Shown: positions 22,933-34,577, numbered from the stretch's first letter. The stretch is 64,000 bases of DNA from Caprella mutica (GCA_947561585.1 CANNZV010002608.1:27015-91014), one strand, 5' to 3'. Made by a program: numbers and translations. The notes: a model not told the origin generated them from the sequence alone.

Positions 22933-23004
22933 GGCCTCGTGGTGTAGTGGCTAACACATCGGACTCTGAATCTGATGACCCGGGTTCGATTCCCGTTGAG
23001 GGCT
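22933..23004 (+). tRNA. tRNA-Gln(CTG)-like sequence
   Basis: Acceptor GGCCTCG pairs with TGAGGGC (one G-G mismatch, one G-U), the D arm is GTGT/ACAC, and the anticodon arm TCGGA/TCTGA encloses CTCTGAA, giving anticodon CTG (Gln). The B box GGTTCGATTCC is perfect and a run of seven T follows within about 20 bases. It lies within repeat A, so it is a repeated tRNA-like sequence and may not be a housekeeping gene. Confidence 0.65.
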
Positions 23005-23128
23005 GAAATTTCCACAGTTTTTTTAATATCTTCATTAATTGTCATGACTGGTAGTCAAGATACTGCCACAATAATATTCATTAGTAGCTCCAGACAGACA
23101 TACGAACAAACTCTTCTCTCAATGCAGT

Positions 23129-23175
23129 ATGGTACCTTTCTATTGTGTCTAGTTAGGACGATACAATAAGGTTAA
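23129..23175 (-). repeat. single reversed unit of the 49-bp satellite
   Basis: TACCTTTCTATTGTGTCTAG and the following bases are the reverse complement of one unit of the array at 51366-52552. It sits exactly at the right boundary of repeat A. Confidence 0.8.
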
Positions 23176-24159
23176 GTCTGGTTCCAATTTAATTTTAAGA
23201 AAGAATTTTAATTACGAATAAATAAAAAATATGCAATATTACTCTTATTTATACAAGATAATAATATTTCAATTTATTTCCAATACAAGGTAAATTATAA
23301 TAGTAATTTTGCTAATTCTTTGAGTTTCGTTTAAATTCTTCCCAAATTCTCTAGTTTGTTAACTATCTGTGCTTTTTATTTCAGGTAAATTAATACTTTA
23401 AAATGGAAATGAATTAAAATGAATGAATGTTCGTGTGACAGTTATATTTATATTCGATGGCATATCTAACTATTTAATTGATTATTATTTGATGTTATAT
23501 CATTAATTATAATATGCGCACATGCATAATAAAATACATAACAAAAATAATTCATATACTTTTACATGGATTATAACCATTTTTTCTCTATCTTGAATAG
23601 ATTGAGTTCATATTTTCTGGCGTATTTTTCAAAGAGAAAAACTTACATATCACACACATAGAAAAAAATGGTGCAAATTATCTTGAGATCATAAGGGTGA
23701 AAATTCAGTTCATTTCTTATGATTTTCGCGCTAAAGAACAAATAAGTAGAAAATATTCCAATAATTAAGTATTCGTGCTACAACGTTAATCATTAATATT
23801 AATTTGGAATAATTTCAATTTTTACAGCAGAAAATAGAAATAGTTCCATAGTAACTGTGACGTCACTCTGAGCTGAACAACTCTGTCTGTCATTTAGGAG
23901 TTGTTCAGCTCAGAGTGATAGACAAATAACTAACCATTCTAGTCTTCTTTTTATGACAGAGCTACAAGATAATTAATTTGATTGAAATTAAGTGAATAAT
24001 AGAGAGCATAAATAAATATATATCCTCCTTAATAATTAGTTACAAATAAAGAATTTAAAATAAAAAAACAGTGGTCAGTGTTCCAGCTCCAACGTTTTAC
24101 CGATTCAACCGTCACCAGTTGAATTCGTACCCAATAGAGTCAGAGTCAAATCCAATTGT

Positions 24160-24385
24160 CACAAACTGGATTCGAACCTGGGTCTCTTCAGGTGGAGGCA
24201 AGAACCTTAACCACTCGGCTACGACCGGCCAGGAGAAAAGCCACTAAAACCTATACTTAAAGAGAAAAGTAATGGGAAAAATATTATTTAATTTAATGAC
24301 TGCCGTAGCATGAATACCCAAATTAAGGAATAAATTCCATTTATCTGTTCTTTAGGGTGAAAATCATAAGAAATAAAACTGATAT
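24160..24385 (-). mobile_element. insertion with tRNA-like end, absent from the mate copy
   Basis: Comparing repeat B with its mate, CAATTGT and CCAACCTTACG are almost adjacent there (about 62120-62135) but are about 226 bases apart here. The extra DNA has a minus-strand tRNA-like part (about 24162-24232; A box TAGCCGAGTGG, B box GGTTCGAATCC) and a part carrying AGGGTGAAAATCATAAGAAA, a dispersed repeat word. The tRNA-like part lies at the end of the unit, not at the 5' end expected of a SINE. Confidence 0.6.
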
Positions 24386-24634
24386 TCAACCTTACGAACT
24401 GAAGTTAAAAAAATATCATATAAATAATATGTCTGTCTGTATTTCTGTGATTGTGATATACAGGGTGAGCAACAAAAATGTTACAATTTTAAATATTTTA
24501 TTACTCAGTAACCAGAAAACGTAGAAATCTAATGTTAGTCTCATTTTCATCGTATATTCTTGTACTTTTCGACAGGTGAAATAATTTTCTGATCCGATTA
24601 ATATTTTTCGAACTGAATCAAAAAATATGACTAA

Positions 24635-25330
24635 AACTCTATCTGTGATTGGTCAGCTAAAACAGTGTGTGCCCACAGAGCTGAACTATCTTCCTTTGAC
24701 ATCATCTGTGCAGATAGCACACTAATCATCTTAGTAACAACTCTATCTGTGATTGGTCAGCTTAAGCAGTGTGTGCTCACAGAGCTGAACTATCTTCCTT
24801 TGATATCATCTGTGCAAATAGCACACTAATCATATTAGTAACAACTCTATCTGTGATTGGTCAGCTAAAGCAGTGTGTGTCCACAGAGCTGAACTATCTT
24901 CCTTTGCTATCATCTGTGCAAATAGCACACTAATCATATTAGTAACAGCTCTATCTGTGATTGGTCAGCTGAAGCAGTGTGTGTCCACAGAGCTGAACTA
25001 TCTTCCTTTGCTATCATCTGTGCAGATAGCACACTAATCATATTAGTAACAACTCTGTCTGTGATTGGTCAGCTAAAGCAGTGTGTGCCCACAGAGCTGA
25101 ACTATCTTCCTTTGCTATCATCTGTGCAGATAGCACACTAATCATATTTGTAACAACTCTATCTGTGACTGGTCAGCTAAAGCAGTGTGTGCCCACAGAG
25201 CTGAACTATCTTCCTTTGCTATCATCTGTGCAGATAGCACACTAATCATATTTGTAACAACTCTATCTGTGACTGGTCAGCTAAAGCAGTGTGTGCCCAC
25301 AGAGCTGAACTATCTTCCTTTGCAATCATC
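24635..25330. repeat. 104-bp tandem array, about 6.7 copies
   Basis: The unit starts AACTCTATCTGTGATTGGTC and contains CACAGAGCTGAACTATC and GCACACTAATCATATTAG. Units at 24635, 24739 and 24843 confirm the 104-bp period. The mate array at 60775-61878 has more copies, so copy number changed after duplication. Confidence 0.92.
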
Positions 25331-25975
25331 ACATACATAGCAACATGACAAATACAATTCTTTTAACATATTTCAAATACTCGTAATTTTAACATATCCT
25401 TTTATAACAACACGTAATACATATGGTATCTATTTCCAAAAACTATTCATGGTAAATGAGTAAGTACCACATGGTATACACATGGATTTGTTTGCAGCGA
25501 AAGAATGTTTCTTTATGTAATTTTGAACGTATTTCAACGAAGCTCAAAGAATTATCTTAATATTATTGAATCTAATTCATGTTATACATCACTCTTTTAG
25601 TAAACATATGAATTACTCTTCACATACAATCATTAACGTTATGTAACATGTTATTCACCACCAGATGATGTTTGCGTATAATTTTAATAATTTATAATTG
25701 ATATTTGTTGAGATTTATTATCACTTTTATTAACTATTCATCAGTCATGGAAACTTAAATTCTTACACATCAGTAATTATCATCATTTAATATTCATGGT
25801 TAAAATTATCGTACTTTGCACTAACTATTTGCTAGATTATAATTATTTATTATTTTATATTTACCATTTTGGTTCGTATGAAATCTTAATAATGTGCTAA
25901 AAAAAATAAAATATAACATTACGTAGTCGTCACAATGCATTCAATTAATAATTATAACATTAATTCAATAATGTT

Positions 25976-26600
25976 GAATACTTAAAATGCATAACCAATA
26001 ATAATCCATAGAATCTCTTTTATGAAGATAATCACCACTTTCCCCATCTAAAATACATTAATTCTCTATTATTTTTCAAATCTCAGTGGGAAGTAACTAA
26101 TATATAAGTTCCAGCAGATTTTATAGAGAAGGGCGTGGCCGAGTGGATAACGTACTGGACTTCAGCGAAGAGGACCCGAGTTCAAGACCCAGCGAAGAAG
26201 AGGATCATTTTTTATCATAATATTTTTTTTAATTTATACTGAAATGATGTATATAATTATTTTAATAATTTCAAGCAGTTTTAGGTTTTTACATTTATTT
26301 TAAATGACATTATTGATACATTTTATCTATAAATTTCACGCATAATTTTCAAAGACAGATGCTAGTAGCTCAGAAAAATAAAATATAATAATTTTAATTA
26401 CCTTGAAATCATAAGGATGAGAATTCAGTTAATTTCAGATGATTTTCACCCTAGAGAACAAAATAAACGAAAATATTCCAAAAATTGCTTATCCATGCTA
26501 CGACATTCGTTTGTTAAATTTTATAATTTTTGCAGCAGAAAATGATTTAATTCCATAGTTACTGTGACGTCACTCTGAGCTGATCAACTCCATTTGTGGT
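25976..26600. other. AT-rich spacer with tRNA-like head and CRE-like site
   Basis: A tRNA-like segment lies at about 26131-26203 on the plus strand (A box TGGCCGAGTGG, weak B box AGTTCAAGACC, then TTTTTT). Its ends do not pair, so it is a remnant. A TGACGTCA lies at about 26567 next to GAGCTGATCAACTC. Confidence 0.45.
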
Positions 26601-26606
26601 TGATCA

Positions 26607-27130
26607 GGTTTCAAGTTATTGAACAGCACTACATTATCGAACATATAATAAAAAAATTGTTATCTAATATTAAATTTTAAAGGTACAAAATCCTAGTTAT
26701 CGAACTGTTCCACACTTTCGATCATATAACAAAATATTATTACATAATTGAATATATCAACGGGGTAAGTACCAAGTTATCGAACAGTTCTACATTTTCG
26801 ATCAAATAACAAAATATTATTACCTAATTGAATATATCAACGGGATAAGTTCCAAATTATCGACCAGTTCCACATTTTCGATCAAATAACAAAATATTAT
26901 TACCTAATTAAATATATCAACGGGGTAAGTTCCAAGTTATCGAACAGTTCCACATTTTGATCAAATAACAAATTTTATTTATCTGGTTTAATATTATAAC
27001 GGGGTGAGTTCTAAGTTATCGAACAGTTCCACATTTTCAATAAAATAACTAAATTTTACTTATCTAGTTTATTATTATAACGGGGTAAGATCCAAGTTTT
27101 TGAACAACTTAGTAGTTTCGATCATATAAC
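26607..27130. repeat. about 80-bp tandem array of a MITE end
   Basis: Seven head-to-tail units each begin GTTCCAAGTTATCGAACAG (or a variant), then TTTTCGATCAAATAACAAA and an AT-rich spacer ending CAACGGGGTAA. The repeated word is the terminal sequence of the MITE family seen at 4271, 4640, 17926 and 37209, so one arm of a MITE appears to have been tandemly amplified. Confidence 0.85.
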
Positions 27131-27249
27131 AAATTCTATATATACTTAATTTGATATTTTTCTGTTGTTACTTTACTTTCTTTCTATCAAGTATGTTAAC
27201 CAATAGGACGTATATGTATCCTATTCCTCCAATAAGTAGATCTTCTTGG

Positions 27250-27850
27250 TTAGATTAAATACTTCCTAAAATGTCCTATTCCAATAACTGTTGCAGTCGA
27301 ATCCCACTTCAATGATCTTGGATCTTCTATGAACTCTTCTGTTCCAACTGCCAAGTTTTTCTGACAAGCAGAACTCCTATCGAAATATTTCTTCATTTTC
27401 TGTTTCATCAAATCCAAATCATATCTTCTCTTCCTTCCACTTAGTTTGGAAATATTTCAGATGTGCTGGTAGCGGTGATTTGAGAGAGTGTCCGAATACC
27501 ACTTCAGCTGGAGAACATCCTGTTTCATTTGGGTTGTTTCGCCACTCCGTTAGTCCTAGTAAATATTCCTCAGAGTCTATATTTCATGCATCAGTTGTTT
27601 TCTTAATAAGAGTTTTCTTTGCCTGAAGCCACAGCATGACAGTTGGACAAGGGAAAACATGGACTTGACTGCACGAAGTTCACTCCCCACCGTTTGAGAA
27701 ATAACCTGAAATCTCTTGGTGAAAACTGAGGTCCATTATCACATCTGAATGGTACGGGTTCTCCTAGATCAACAAAGCACTTTCTGACTGCTGATATCAA
27801 GGACATTGACGTTGTTTGTCCTTTGTTAATTCTGAATTCATTTGGTCATC
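27250..27850 (-). pseudogene. Ty3/gypsy integrase fragment
   Basis: Read on the minus strand, the fragment shows integrase core and C-terminal sequence. CDNGPQFSPRDF gives the second catalytic Asp region, FLKRWGVNFVQSSP follows, then EWRNNPNETGCSPAEVVFG and a linker toward the C-terminal domain. In the proline-rich region PLSNCHA replaces the expected P-x-SNGxAE, so the Glu is lost. Frame breaks lie between the parts and no reverse transcriptase or LTR is next to it. It would have catalysed cDNA integration; this copy is dead. Confidence 0.8.
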
Positions 27851-28367
27851 CAGAAAGTCTATCTGTATAAACCATGTAATCTTTATTAATATCTAAACAA
27901 AATACAATTTAATGTACTTACTATTAAATAAAATCAAAGGAGTGCTAATATTACAGGCAATAATTTTACATGTTAGTTATATTCTTAGTCTACGGTAATT
28001 AAATTAATATTTGATTTACTTTGTCTGGGTACTATAAATATTAACTGTGAAGTTAAATAATTAGACAATAAATGATTTAATTACCTGTCTCTATTTGCTT
28101 CTAATATCTAATAATCAGTGATTTAGTGTCTTTAGGGTTGGTAATACTCGAAGTAATTCCAATGCTACTCAAAGAGTTATCACAAACTATTTATCAAATA
28201 CAATAAAACAGTTGAAAGTTTGCATTAAATATGGCAGTACAAAAACCTCTGACCAGCACGTTATTTCCATTGCCTTTAATGTGGTATTGCCACAGTTTTA
28301 CAGAGTTAATTATAGAATGAAGAAAAATGAAGAAAATTGGAGAAGTTATAAAAATTGTGTAAAGTTT

Positions 28368-28439
28368 AGGCCTCGCAGGGAATCGAACCCGGGTCATCAG
28401 ATTTAAAGTCTGATGTGTTAGTCACTACACCACGAGGCC
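28368..28439 (-). tRNA. tRNA-Gln-like sequence with anticodon TTA
   Basis: Acceptor GGCCTCG/CGAGGCC pairs over seven bases and the anticodon stem is intact around CTTTAAA (anticodon TTA, reading UAA). The D loop has GTGAC in place of GTGGC, and the T stem has one C-T mismatch. The B box GGTTCGATTCC is intact. Only three T follow at once; a longer T run lies about 14-18 bases downstream. Probably a decayed repeat copy. Confidence 0.55.
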
Positions 28440-29044
28440 TTGTAAAATTATGGAAATGAACATATATTAGTGTTACTAATCTCCAAGAATAATTAACTAA
28501 TGTGAATTTGGTAAGTAGTGAGGATACGCTAAAAAAAGTTACCCAAAGATCAGAGAATAAATTTGAACATTTACAAATTATTTTGTCTATCAAATTAACT
28601 TGCGATTAATATAAATGATAGTAAATTTCTGTTGTTTTCTACTTTGATACTAAACCAAAATTATTCAATAATAATGAATTAAATTGAAGTAATTTAATAT
28701 TTTTGGGTCGAGTTACGTTTGTGATTTTTAAAATTTAAAAAAATTTCCTCTCAATAATTTATGTTTCATAATAAAAAGATTTGTATCGTCAGATTTGTCA
28801 TTAACAAAAAGTTATTCTTAGAAACAAGTAGTTGGCTTGAAATAGAAAATGTAACGGTATACCATTTTCAAATTTTGATCATGTACTAATAAATATTAGA
28901 AACCTCTCCAAGAAAAATATGAGCTTATTACATAATATTATAGATCTAATATATTACCATTAATATTCTCTTAATTACTCGAAAAAAACACCTTCACCCG
29001 AGTAAACACGGCAAGATACTAATAGGCAGTTGTGATACGAGGCT

Positions 29045-30140
29045 ACTTATAAACAAATAAATAAATTTAAGAATGCTCTTTGTGTGTGGATTTATTCCTT
29101 TAGTTTTTAATGATTTCATTATTTAGTACGACAATAGCATATACAATATTTCAAATTACTTTAAAATAATTTGGTACTATCGAGTAGTTCTGGTTTAGTA
29201 ATAAATTAGAAAAACGATTGAAATTTATTTAATAGCTTTCTTTTTAACCATAATTCTATTTTGTAATTTGATCGTTTGATACATTAATCTGTTAAAGTAC
29301 ATGTTTTGTAACATTAGAGAGTGTTAATATTCCATTTACGAAAATTGTCGACAAAACGTCTGTCAACAAAATTAGTAACTAATAAAGAATGTATTGTATA
29401 AGATTTTTTAAAGACACGTCCCCTCCTAATGTAAAAACTGACAACATTTGAAAACATATGAAATGATATAAAAAAAGCATAAGATATGAAAACAATTATT
29501 TCCCTGTAGAGATCTAATTTACCAAAATTATATTAAGTAACAAAGCCAGAAAATCTTAAGACTTCAAACACCAAATTTAACTGCTATTTGTGAGTCTAGC
29601 ATTAAAAATTGGTGACTAAATGTATGTTTGATTTGACCTAATATTCTTTGTAGTAACATGAATATATTCTATAATTATTATTGGAAATAGCACTTTATTT
29701 AATGTAATTAGCATTAATTTTAACGTTTGTTTTAAATAACACAGCAACTGAAGGCGAGTGTGACGTCATCACTTTAGTGCTCTATTATATTGAATTTAAT
29801 AACAAAATAATGAAAGAGTTTGATAATTAGTGAAGGAGTTTATATAGAAATGATTTACCAACACCGTAGTCTGGTTACGGCTTCGATATTTAGAGTTTTG
29901 AATATTTCTTCACTAAATTTATTTTCCCAAAGAATTAGCAGGATAAATATAAGTTCCAAGCGTAATGTAGTTGGGCCTTGGTGGCCCAGGGGTTAGCGCG
30001 TTAGCCCCTGCCCGAAAAGACTCGGGTTCGATTCCCATTGCTGGCGCTGGCTTTGAGAATCGAATTTAAGAAATGTAAATATATGTACATAGATGGGACT
30101 ATACCATCATTTTTACGCTTTTCTTTCAAGTCTTTTTTCG
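29045..30140. repeat. 1.1-kb repeat D (copy 1)
   Basis: It matches 38055-39110 directly and about 57790-59130 inverted. It contains a TGACGTCA at about 29760 and a tRNA-like unit near its right end. No open frame. Confidence 0.8.
29972..30048 (+). ncRNA. tRNA-like unit in repeat D
   Basis: It has an A box (TGGCCCAGGGG) and a perfect B box (GGTTCGATTCC), with GGGGTTAGCGCGTTAGCCCC between them able to form a hairpin. The ends do not pair as an acceptor stem, so it is a tRNA-derived sequence and not a tRNA gene. Copies lie at 38972-39047 and, inverted, at 57875-57950. Confidence 0.6.
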
Positions 30141-30149
30141 TAATTAGCA

Positions 30150-31190
30150 CTTTTATTTCATTAAAGATAGGAAATAACTTTGATAGGAATGCAGTAAAAA
30201 TAAATATTAAAAAATCGGAATTTTAACAATTATATTATATTCTTGTACAATATTCTATTTAGTAGCTAGAGAGTAACGTACCTTTTTTTATATGTTAAAG
30301 TGGCACTTAAAAAAGTTACTGAATTATGTTAAAATTTACTACACTAATAATGTAATAACAATTTAGTCAGGCAATAATTACAAATAATGTGGTGCTAATT
30401 CTAATGATGTAGTAATTCAAATAATGGTTTCAATCTCCGTAGACTTATTAGAAAGCTGCCAATATTAATGAATTCCATTTCTGGAGGTACATCACATAAG
30501 TAATGCATGTAAGTAATAATAAATGAATGCACATCATTGGAATAAATGTGTAAATTATACTTACAAATTACAATATTTGTAGACTGTTTTATTTCTGTGG
30601 AGGAACGGAAAGTTATATATTTTTGTTATAATTTGGAAGATTGGCAATAATTTAGAACAACAAAACAATTACAACACTCTATTCAGTTTACAAAGAATGT
30701 GAAAAGGGAAGCTGAAGCAGCACCGGTGTACCTTGGTGGAGCTTTGTCTTCCATATCAATTTTTAAATTACAAACAAAATATGACTTCTCAATGGTAATA
30801 GAAAAATGAGTGACCACACGAGTCCAAGAATCAATCAATAAATTGACTCACCAATAATATAATTCTATTCTTTTTATTTCATATGCCAATTTTACCCCTC
30901 CTAACCTCTGTGTTGAAAGTTTACTTACTAACTTAGGGTTTGGTTCTTGCGTGATTTAGAAATAATTTGAACGAAGCTCTGAGAATTATCCTCAAATATA
31001 CATACAAAATAATAGACAATGCATTTAATATGGACAAATCTTTAGCATGAAATAACATCTAATTATTGGTACAGGTAGATAGAGAATTAATGCAATAATA
31101 AAGTGAGTGACTTTATTATTAAATTAATGAGCTGAGAGTGACGTCACAGTAATTGAGGGAAATATATTTATTTGTACCTCCACCCAGCAC
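30150..31190. other. AT-rich spacer
   Basis: No gene or array seen. A TGACGTCA lies at about 31138 beside GAGCTGAGAG, the same word pair as in repeats at 23858 and 62560. Confidence 0.4.
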
Positions 31191-31311
31191 GTTATTTTCA
31201 TTGCCCTGAATGTGACACTATATGGCCACAGTTTTACGGAGTTAATTGTAGAACAAAATGAGTGGTGAGAGAAGAAAATTAATGAAGAGGTAAAAAAATT
31301 GTGAACAGTTT

Positions 31312-31383
31312 AGGCCTCGCCGGGAATCGAACCCGGGTCATCAGATTTAAAGTCTGATGTGTTAGCCACTACACCACAAGGCC
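31312..31383 (-). tRNA. well-preserved tRNA-Gln-like sequence with anticodon TTA
   Basis: All stems pair: acceptor GGCCTTG/CGAGGCC (one G-U), D arm GTGT/ACAC, anticodon stem TCAGA/TCTGA, T arm CCGGG/CCCGG. The loop CTTTAAA gives anticodon TTA, which would decode UAA. The A box (TGGTGTAGTGG) and B box (GGTTCGATTCC) are intact, and a run of seven T lies about 14 bases after the 3' end (31292-31298 on the plus strand as A). Flanks are shared with the other copies. It would be scored as a UAA-suppressor tRNA; expression is unknown. Confidence 0.7.
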
Positions 31384-31579
31384 TTGTTAAATTATGGAAA
31401 TAAATATAGTCAAGTTTTACTAATCTCCGAAAATAATAATATTTCAGAATTTGGTAAGTAATATGGATACGGTAATAAAATATTGAACCGAAAGATGGGG
31501 AAGGAAATTTCAGCAAAAATAAATCATTTTGACTTCAAATTAATTTGTAATGAATCTAACTACTTAAACTAATCTTATA

Positions 31580-32182
31580 CAGGGTGGTGGAGAAGTAACT
31601 TTACACCTTTAAATGTTCATTGCAAGAATACAAATTTTATTCTACTACAAATATCAAAGAAATATGAATTTATAGACAAATTCTCGATGTTTTTTTACAA
31701 TATGTATGATGCAGATAAAAAACTCCCGCCAGAAAAACTGTGCAATATAAGGAGAAGCATTTTCTACGTCTCTTAATTCCACATTGCAATGATTTATCAT
31801 GGCCTGCTCGATCTCCTGATTTAACCCCTCTTGACTTCTCCTCAGGGCTATCTTCAAAATCGAACGCTTATAAAAATAGGCCTGAAAATCCCAAAAAGTT
31901 GAAACTCAACATAATTGAAGAAATTAACCAAATTACGAGGAACATATTAGAAAATGTTTTGCAAAATACTGTGTGAAGAATGCGCTTTGGTTTGAACAAT
32001 TACGAAGAACATCTGAAAGACATCATTCAGAAAATAAAACTTAAATCGTTTGCTTATATATACATAATGCAAAGAAATCTTTGATATTTTTCTATAAATT
32101 AATATTTATTTGATATCGGTAGTTGAGTCGGTTTTTGTTCAATAAACATTGAAAAGTGAACAGTTACTTTTCCGCCACCCTG
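31580..32182. mobile_element. 603-bp Tc1/mariner-like element with transposase remnant
   Basis: The ends CAGGGTGGTGGAGAAGTAAC and (reverse complement) CAGGGTGGCGGAAAAGTAAC are inverted repeats flanked by TA. The interior encodes the C-terminal part of a transposase (separate entry). The 5' half of the gene has been deleted. Confidence 0.85.
31740..32045 (+). pseudogene. C-terminal fragment of an IS630/Tc1/mariner transposase
   Basis: The plus-strand frame contains LSWPARSPDLTPLDF, the family hallmark near the last catalytic Asp, then a KSNAYKNRPEN stretch and a helix-rich tail of the type that follows in mariner-like transposases. WG is missing after DF, where the sequence reads SSGLSSKS. 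A stop at about 31974-31976 interrupts; homologous tail sequence (GLNNYEEHLKDII) continues after it. The element is non-functional. Confidence 0.75.
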
Positions 32183-32189
32183 TACTAAT

Positions 32190-32950
32190 CTGAATTAATA
32201 ATAAATTGAATGAATAGTCAAATATTATCCTTGAAGGTCCGTATTGTCACTCAAGGTGTTCTTTGTGTTAATCGAGTTACTTTGTAACAAACTAAATGCT
32301 TGACAAAGACACCTGCCTACTTAATGAATGAATATTGATTAATTTCGCTCAATTTCCATTTCAGCGTGATAGTTGATACAGCAGCACTCCTATATGGTAT
32401 TCGTACATTAACTTAAAATATAAAATTTCAAAACAATTAGGTAATTAGGAATATTAAAGAGCATATCTGTTACCTAATACCTAGGCTACTTGGATTGACA
32501 TGAAGTCAAAAAGGACTAAATCAGAGGGTTTTCCAATTTTCTCTCTGTAGAGTTACTTGAGTTAGGAGAGTAATGTGAGAGTCGTGACTGACTAATATTA
32601 AGCAATCATAAAATATTTCATATTTGTCTAGCCTCGCACGGGATCCAAGAAATAACATCCCTTTGTGTTCGCATTAATTTCCATGTGGATATGATTCTTT
32701 TTGAATACAATTCGAACAATCGCTCAGCATCATTTTGGGATATGGGATCTGAGGCGGAGTTGCGTTACTCCAACGGAGTTCCCAGGGATATTGTCATATT
32801 ACCTGAGTTATACATACATATTTTAGAAATAAACTGACTGACATTTTAAAAAAATCCAAGAGTCTTTTTATCAAACTGAACTGATAAAATATAAAAGTCC
32901 TAAAGAAACCTGAGTTATATTAACAATATTTTTAATCGCAATAGAAAACA
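32190..32950. other. spacer without recognised content
   Basis: A slightly GC-richer stretch lies at about 32630-32810 with no usable frame. Nothing else supported. Confidence 0.35.
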
Positions 32951-32959
32951 AACAGATTT

Positions 32960-33730
32960 TAAGGTGAAACATTTAGATAGAATTTTATCAGGAAAAGAAC
33001 TCTGTGACCATTTTAACAATCATTTTAGCTCAATAGCCCAAGCTCTGTCAATCAGAATACCTAGTCACAATATTCATTTTAATTTATCAACTCCTCCATG
33101 GCTTACTTAATATGGCTTAATATGTATATTAAGTAAGCCATGACTCCTCGTAATTTCAACTCAATAGATACAACTGAAATTAGTATTGCCGAGGTCAGAG
33201 ATGTCATTTTATCTTTTAGGAATAAAACTAGCCATAAAAATGAAATACCACCTTCCCTCTCAATTGAAATATTAGATTTTATTTGTCACCTTTAGGTAGA
33301 AGTTTTAGTTGTAGTATTATAGTAGGTATATGTCCAGACATTTTTAAAATTGCTAATAATTTTATACCTATATCCACTATACTTATTCTATCGAAAATCT
33401 TTGAAAAATTCTCAATACTAGACTTGATATTTTACTAATAGTAATACAATTTTAAACAATTGTCAATTTGGTTTTAGAAAGAATGTCACTACAACTCATG
33501 CAATTTTAAATCTTTTACATTATGTTTTAAAATCTTTTAATGAAAAAAATACTGTATAGCATTATTTTTAGACCTGAAAAAGGCATTTGACACGGTAGAT
33601 GTGAAGATTTTAATGAAAAAACTCCACCACTATGGCACTAGGGACAATTTCAATAATATTGTATCTAGTTATCTTAGCAACAGACTGCAATAATATACCC
33701 GATAATTTGAAATATTCCATGTCAGATTTT
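32960..33730 (+). pseudogene. non-LTR retrotransposon reverse transcriptase remnant
   Basis: Plus-strand fragments in several frames match a LINE reverse transcriptase of Jockey/CR1 type. QFGFRKNVTTTHAILNLLH lies at about 33464-33520. KKAFDTVDVKILMKKLHHYG lies at about 33577-33636 and holds the AFDTVD catalytic Asp. SSYLSNRLQ follows. Stops and frameshifts are frequent, and the FADD box is not reached before homology ends. A 46-bp palindrome at about 33099-33146 interrupts the upstream part. Confidence 0.8.
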
Positions 33731-33924
33731 AAATTTTAAATCGTGTTTAAAGAATACTGTAGGAATTAATATAGTGAATAATTTTAAGCTAACCCACTGC
33801 ATCGTTCTTTTTATTTCTAGTTAGTTTAGTACTTTTTTATCATGTTTTAATTTAGATTGATGTATATATTTTAATGTTCCACAAGTTTGTAACTTTTCTG
33901 GATCTAAATAAAAAAATACATTAA

Positions 33925-34135
33925 AACATTAAATTACTTTGAATTAATAAATTACATTAAATTATTAAACAACTTTAAATAATTAAATTTCATTAATCAA
34001 TAAATTACATTAGATCATTAAATTACATTAAATAATTATATTACATTAAATAATTAAAGTTACATTAAATAAATAAATTACATTAGACAATTAAATTACA
34101 TTAAATAATTTATTGACATTAAATCAATAAACTTC
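33925..34135. repeat. degenerate about 20-bp AT-rich array
   Basis: Repeated words of the form AAATTACATTAAATAATTA, with indels, run through this stretch. No coding capacity. Confidence 0.7.
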
Positions 34136-34286
34136 AAAATGTACCTGAATTATAATATTTTGATTTAATGAAGTTAATATAATAAATATTTTCAGTATTA
34201 ACAATTTTATTCGTTAGTAATTTAGGCAATTAATTGAGATTTGAAATATGAAAAGTGTCACTTATTGAAAAAACAAGAATATTCCG

Positions 34287-34577
34287 TAAGAATAGCACTG
34301 CATTATTCACTTCCCGTAGGAATAGCACTGTATCATCCACTTCTCGTAGTAATAACACTATATAATCCACTTCTCGTAGGAATAGCACTGTATCATCCAC
34401 TTCCCGTAGTAATAACACTATATAATCCACTTCTCGTAGGAATAGCACTGTATCATCCACTTCCCGTAGTAATAACACTATATAATCCACTTCTCGTAGG
34501 AATAGCACTGTATCATCCACTACTCGTAGTAATAACACTATATAATCCACTTCTCGTAGGAATAGAAAGAAGGAATA
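34287..34577. repeat. 30-bp repeats organised as a 60-bp dimer
   Basis: GTAGGAATAGCACTGTATCA alternates with GTAGTAATAACACTATATAA, each followed by TCCACTTCTC-like sequence, giving an exact 60-bp higher-order period. Both strands are open (about 118 codons plus, 160 minus), an effect of the period; the peptides are simple repeats and are not called as genes. Confidence 0.92.

Larger units (their letters stand above)
21054..23130. repeat. 2.1-kb repeat A, inverted mate at 53717-55747
   Basis: Long stretches are reverse complements of 53717-55747. They include the two CTACGGTAATT motifs near 21080 and 21440, the TATCACGTGACGTAATATC word near 22275, the mariner-like foldback and the CTG tRNA-like gene. 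Differences are scattered substitutions and small indels. Confidence 0.85.
23505..25975. repeat. 2.5-kb repeat B, inverted mate at 60005-62892
   Basis: The outer sequence (ACATGCATAATAAAATACAT), the central CAGGGTGAGC mariner-like end (24461), the 104-bp array and the distal ACATTACGTAGTCGT portion all recur as reverse complement at 60005-62892. This copy has an extra insertion at about 24160-24385. Confidence 0.85.
27200..30140. repeat. about 3-kb block, direct mate at 35990-39110
   Basis: The same order occurs twice: gypsy integrase fragment, CTACGGTAATT motif, stop-anticodon tRNA-like sequence, 1.1-kb repeat D with a second tRNA-like element. Relative to this copy, the mate lacks about 27216-27572, lacks about 28440-29050 and has gained a 1175-bp element in its tRNA-like sequence. 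Confidence 0.85.

Noticed and set aside
29972..30048. Functional tRNA gene in repeat D
   Set aside because: A and B boxes are good but the acceptor ends do not pair and all three copies share this defect, so it is a tRNA-derived repeat part.
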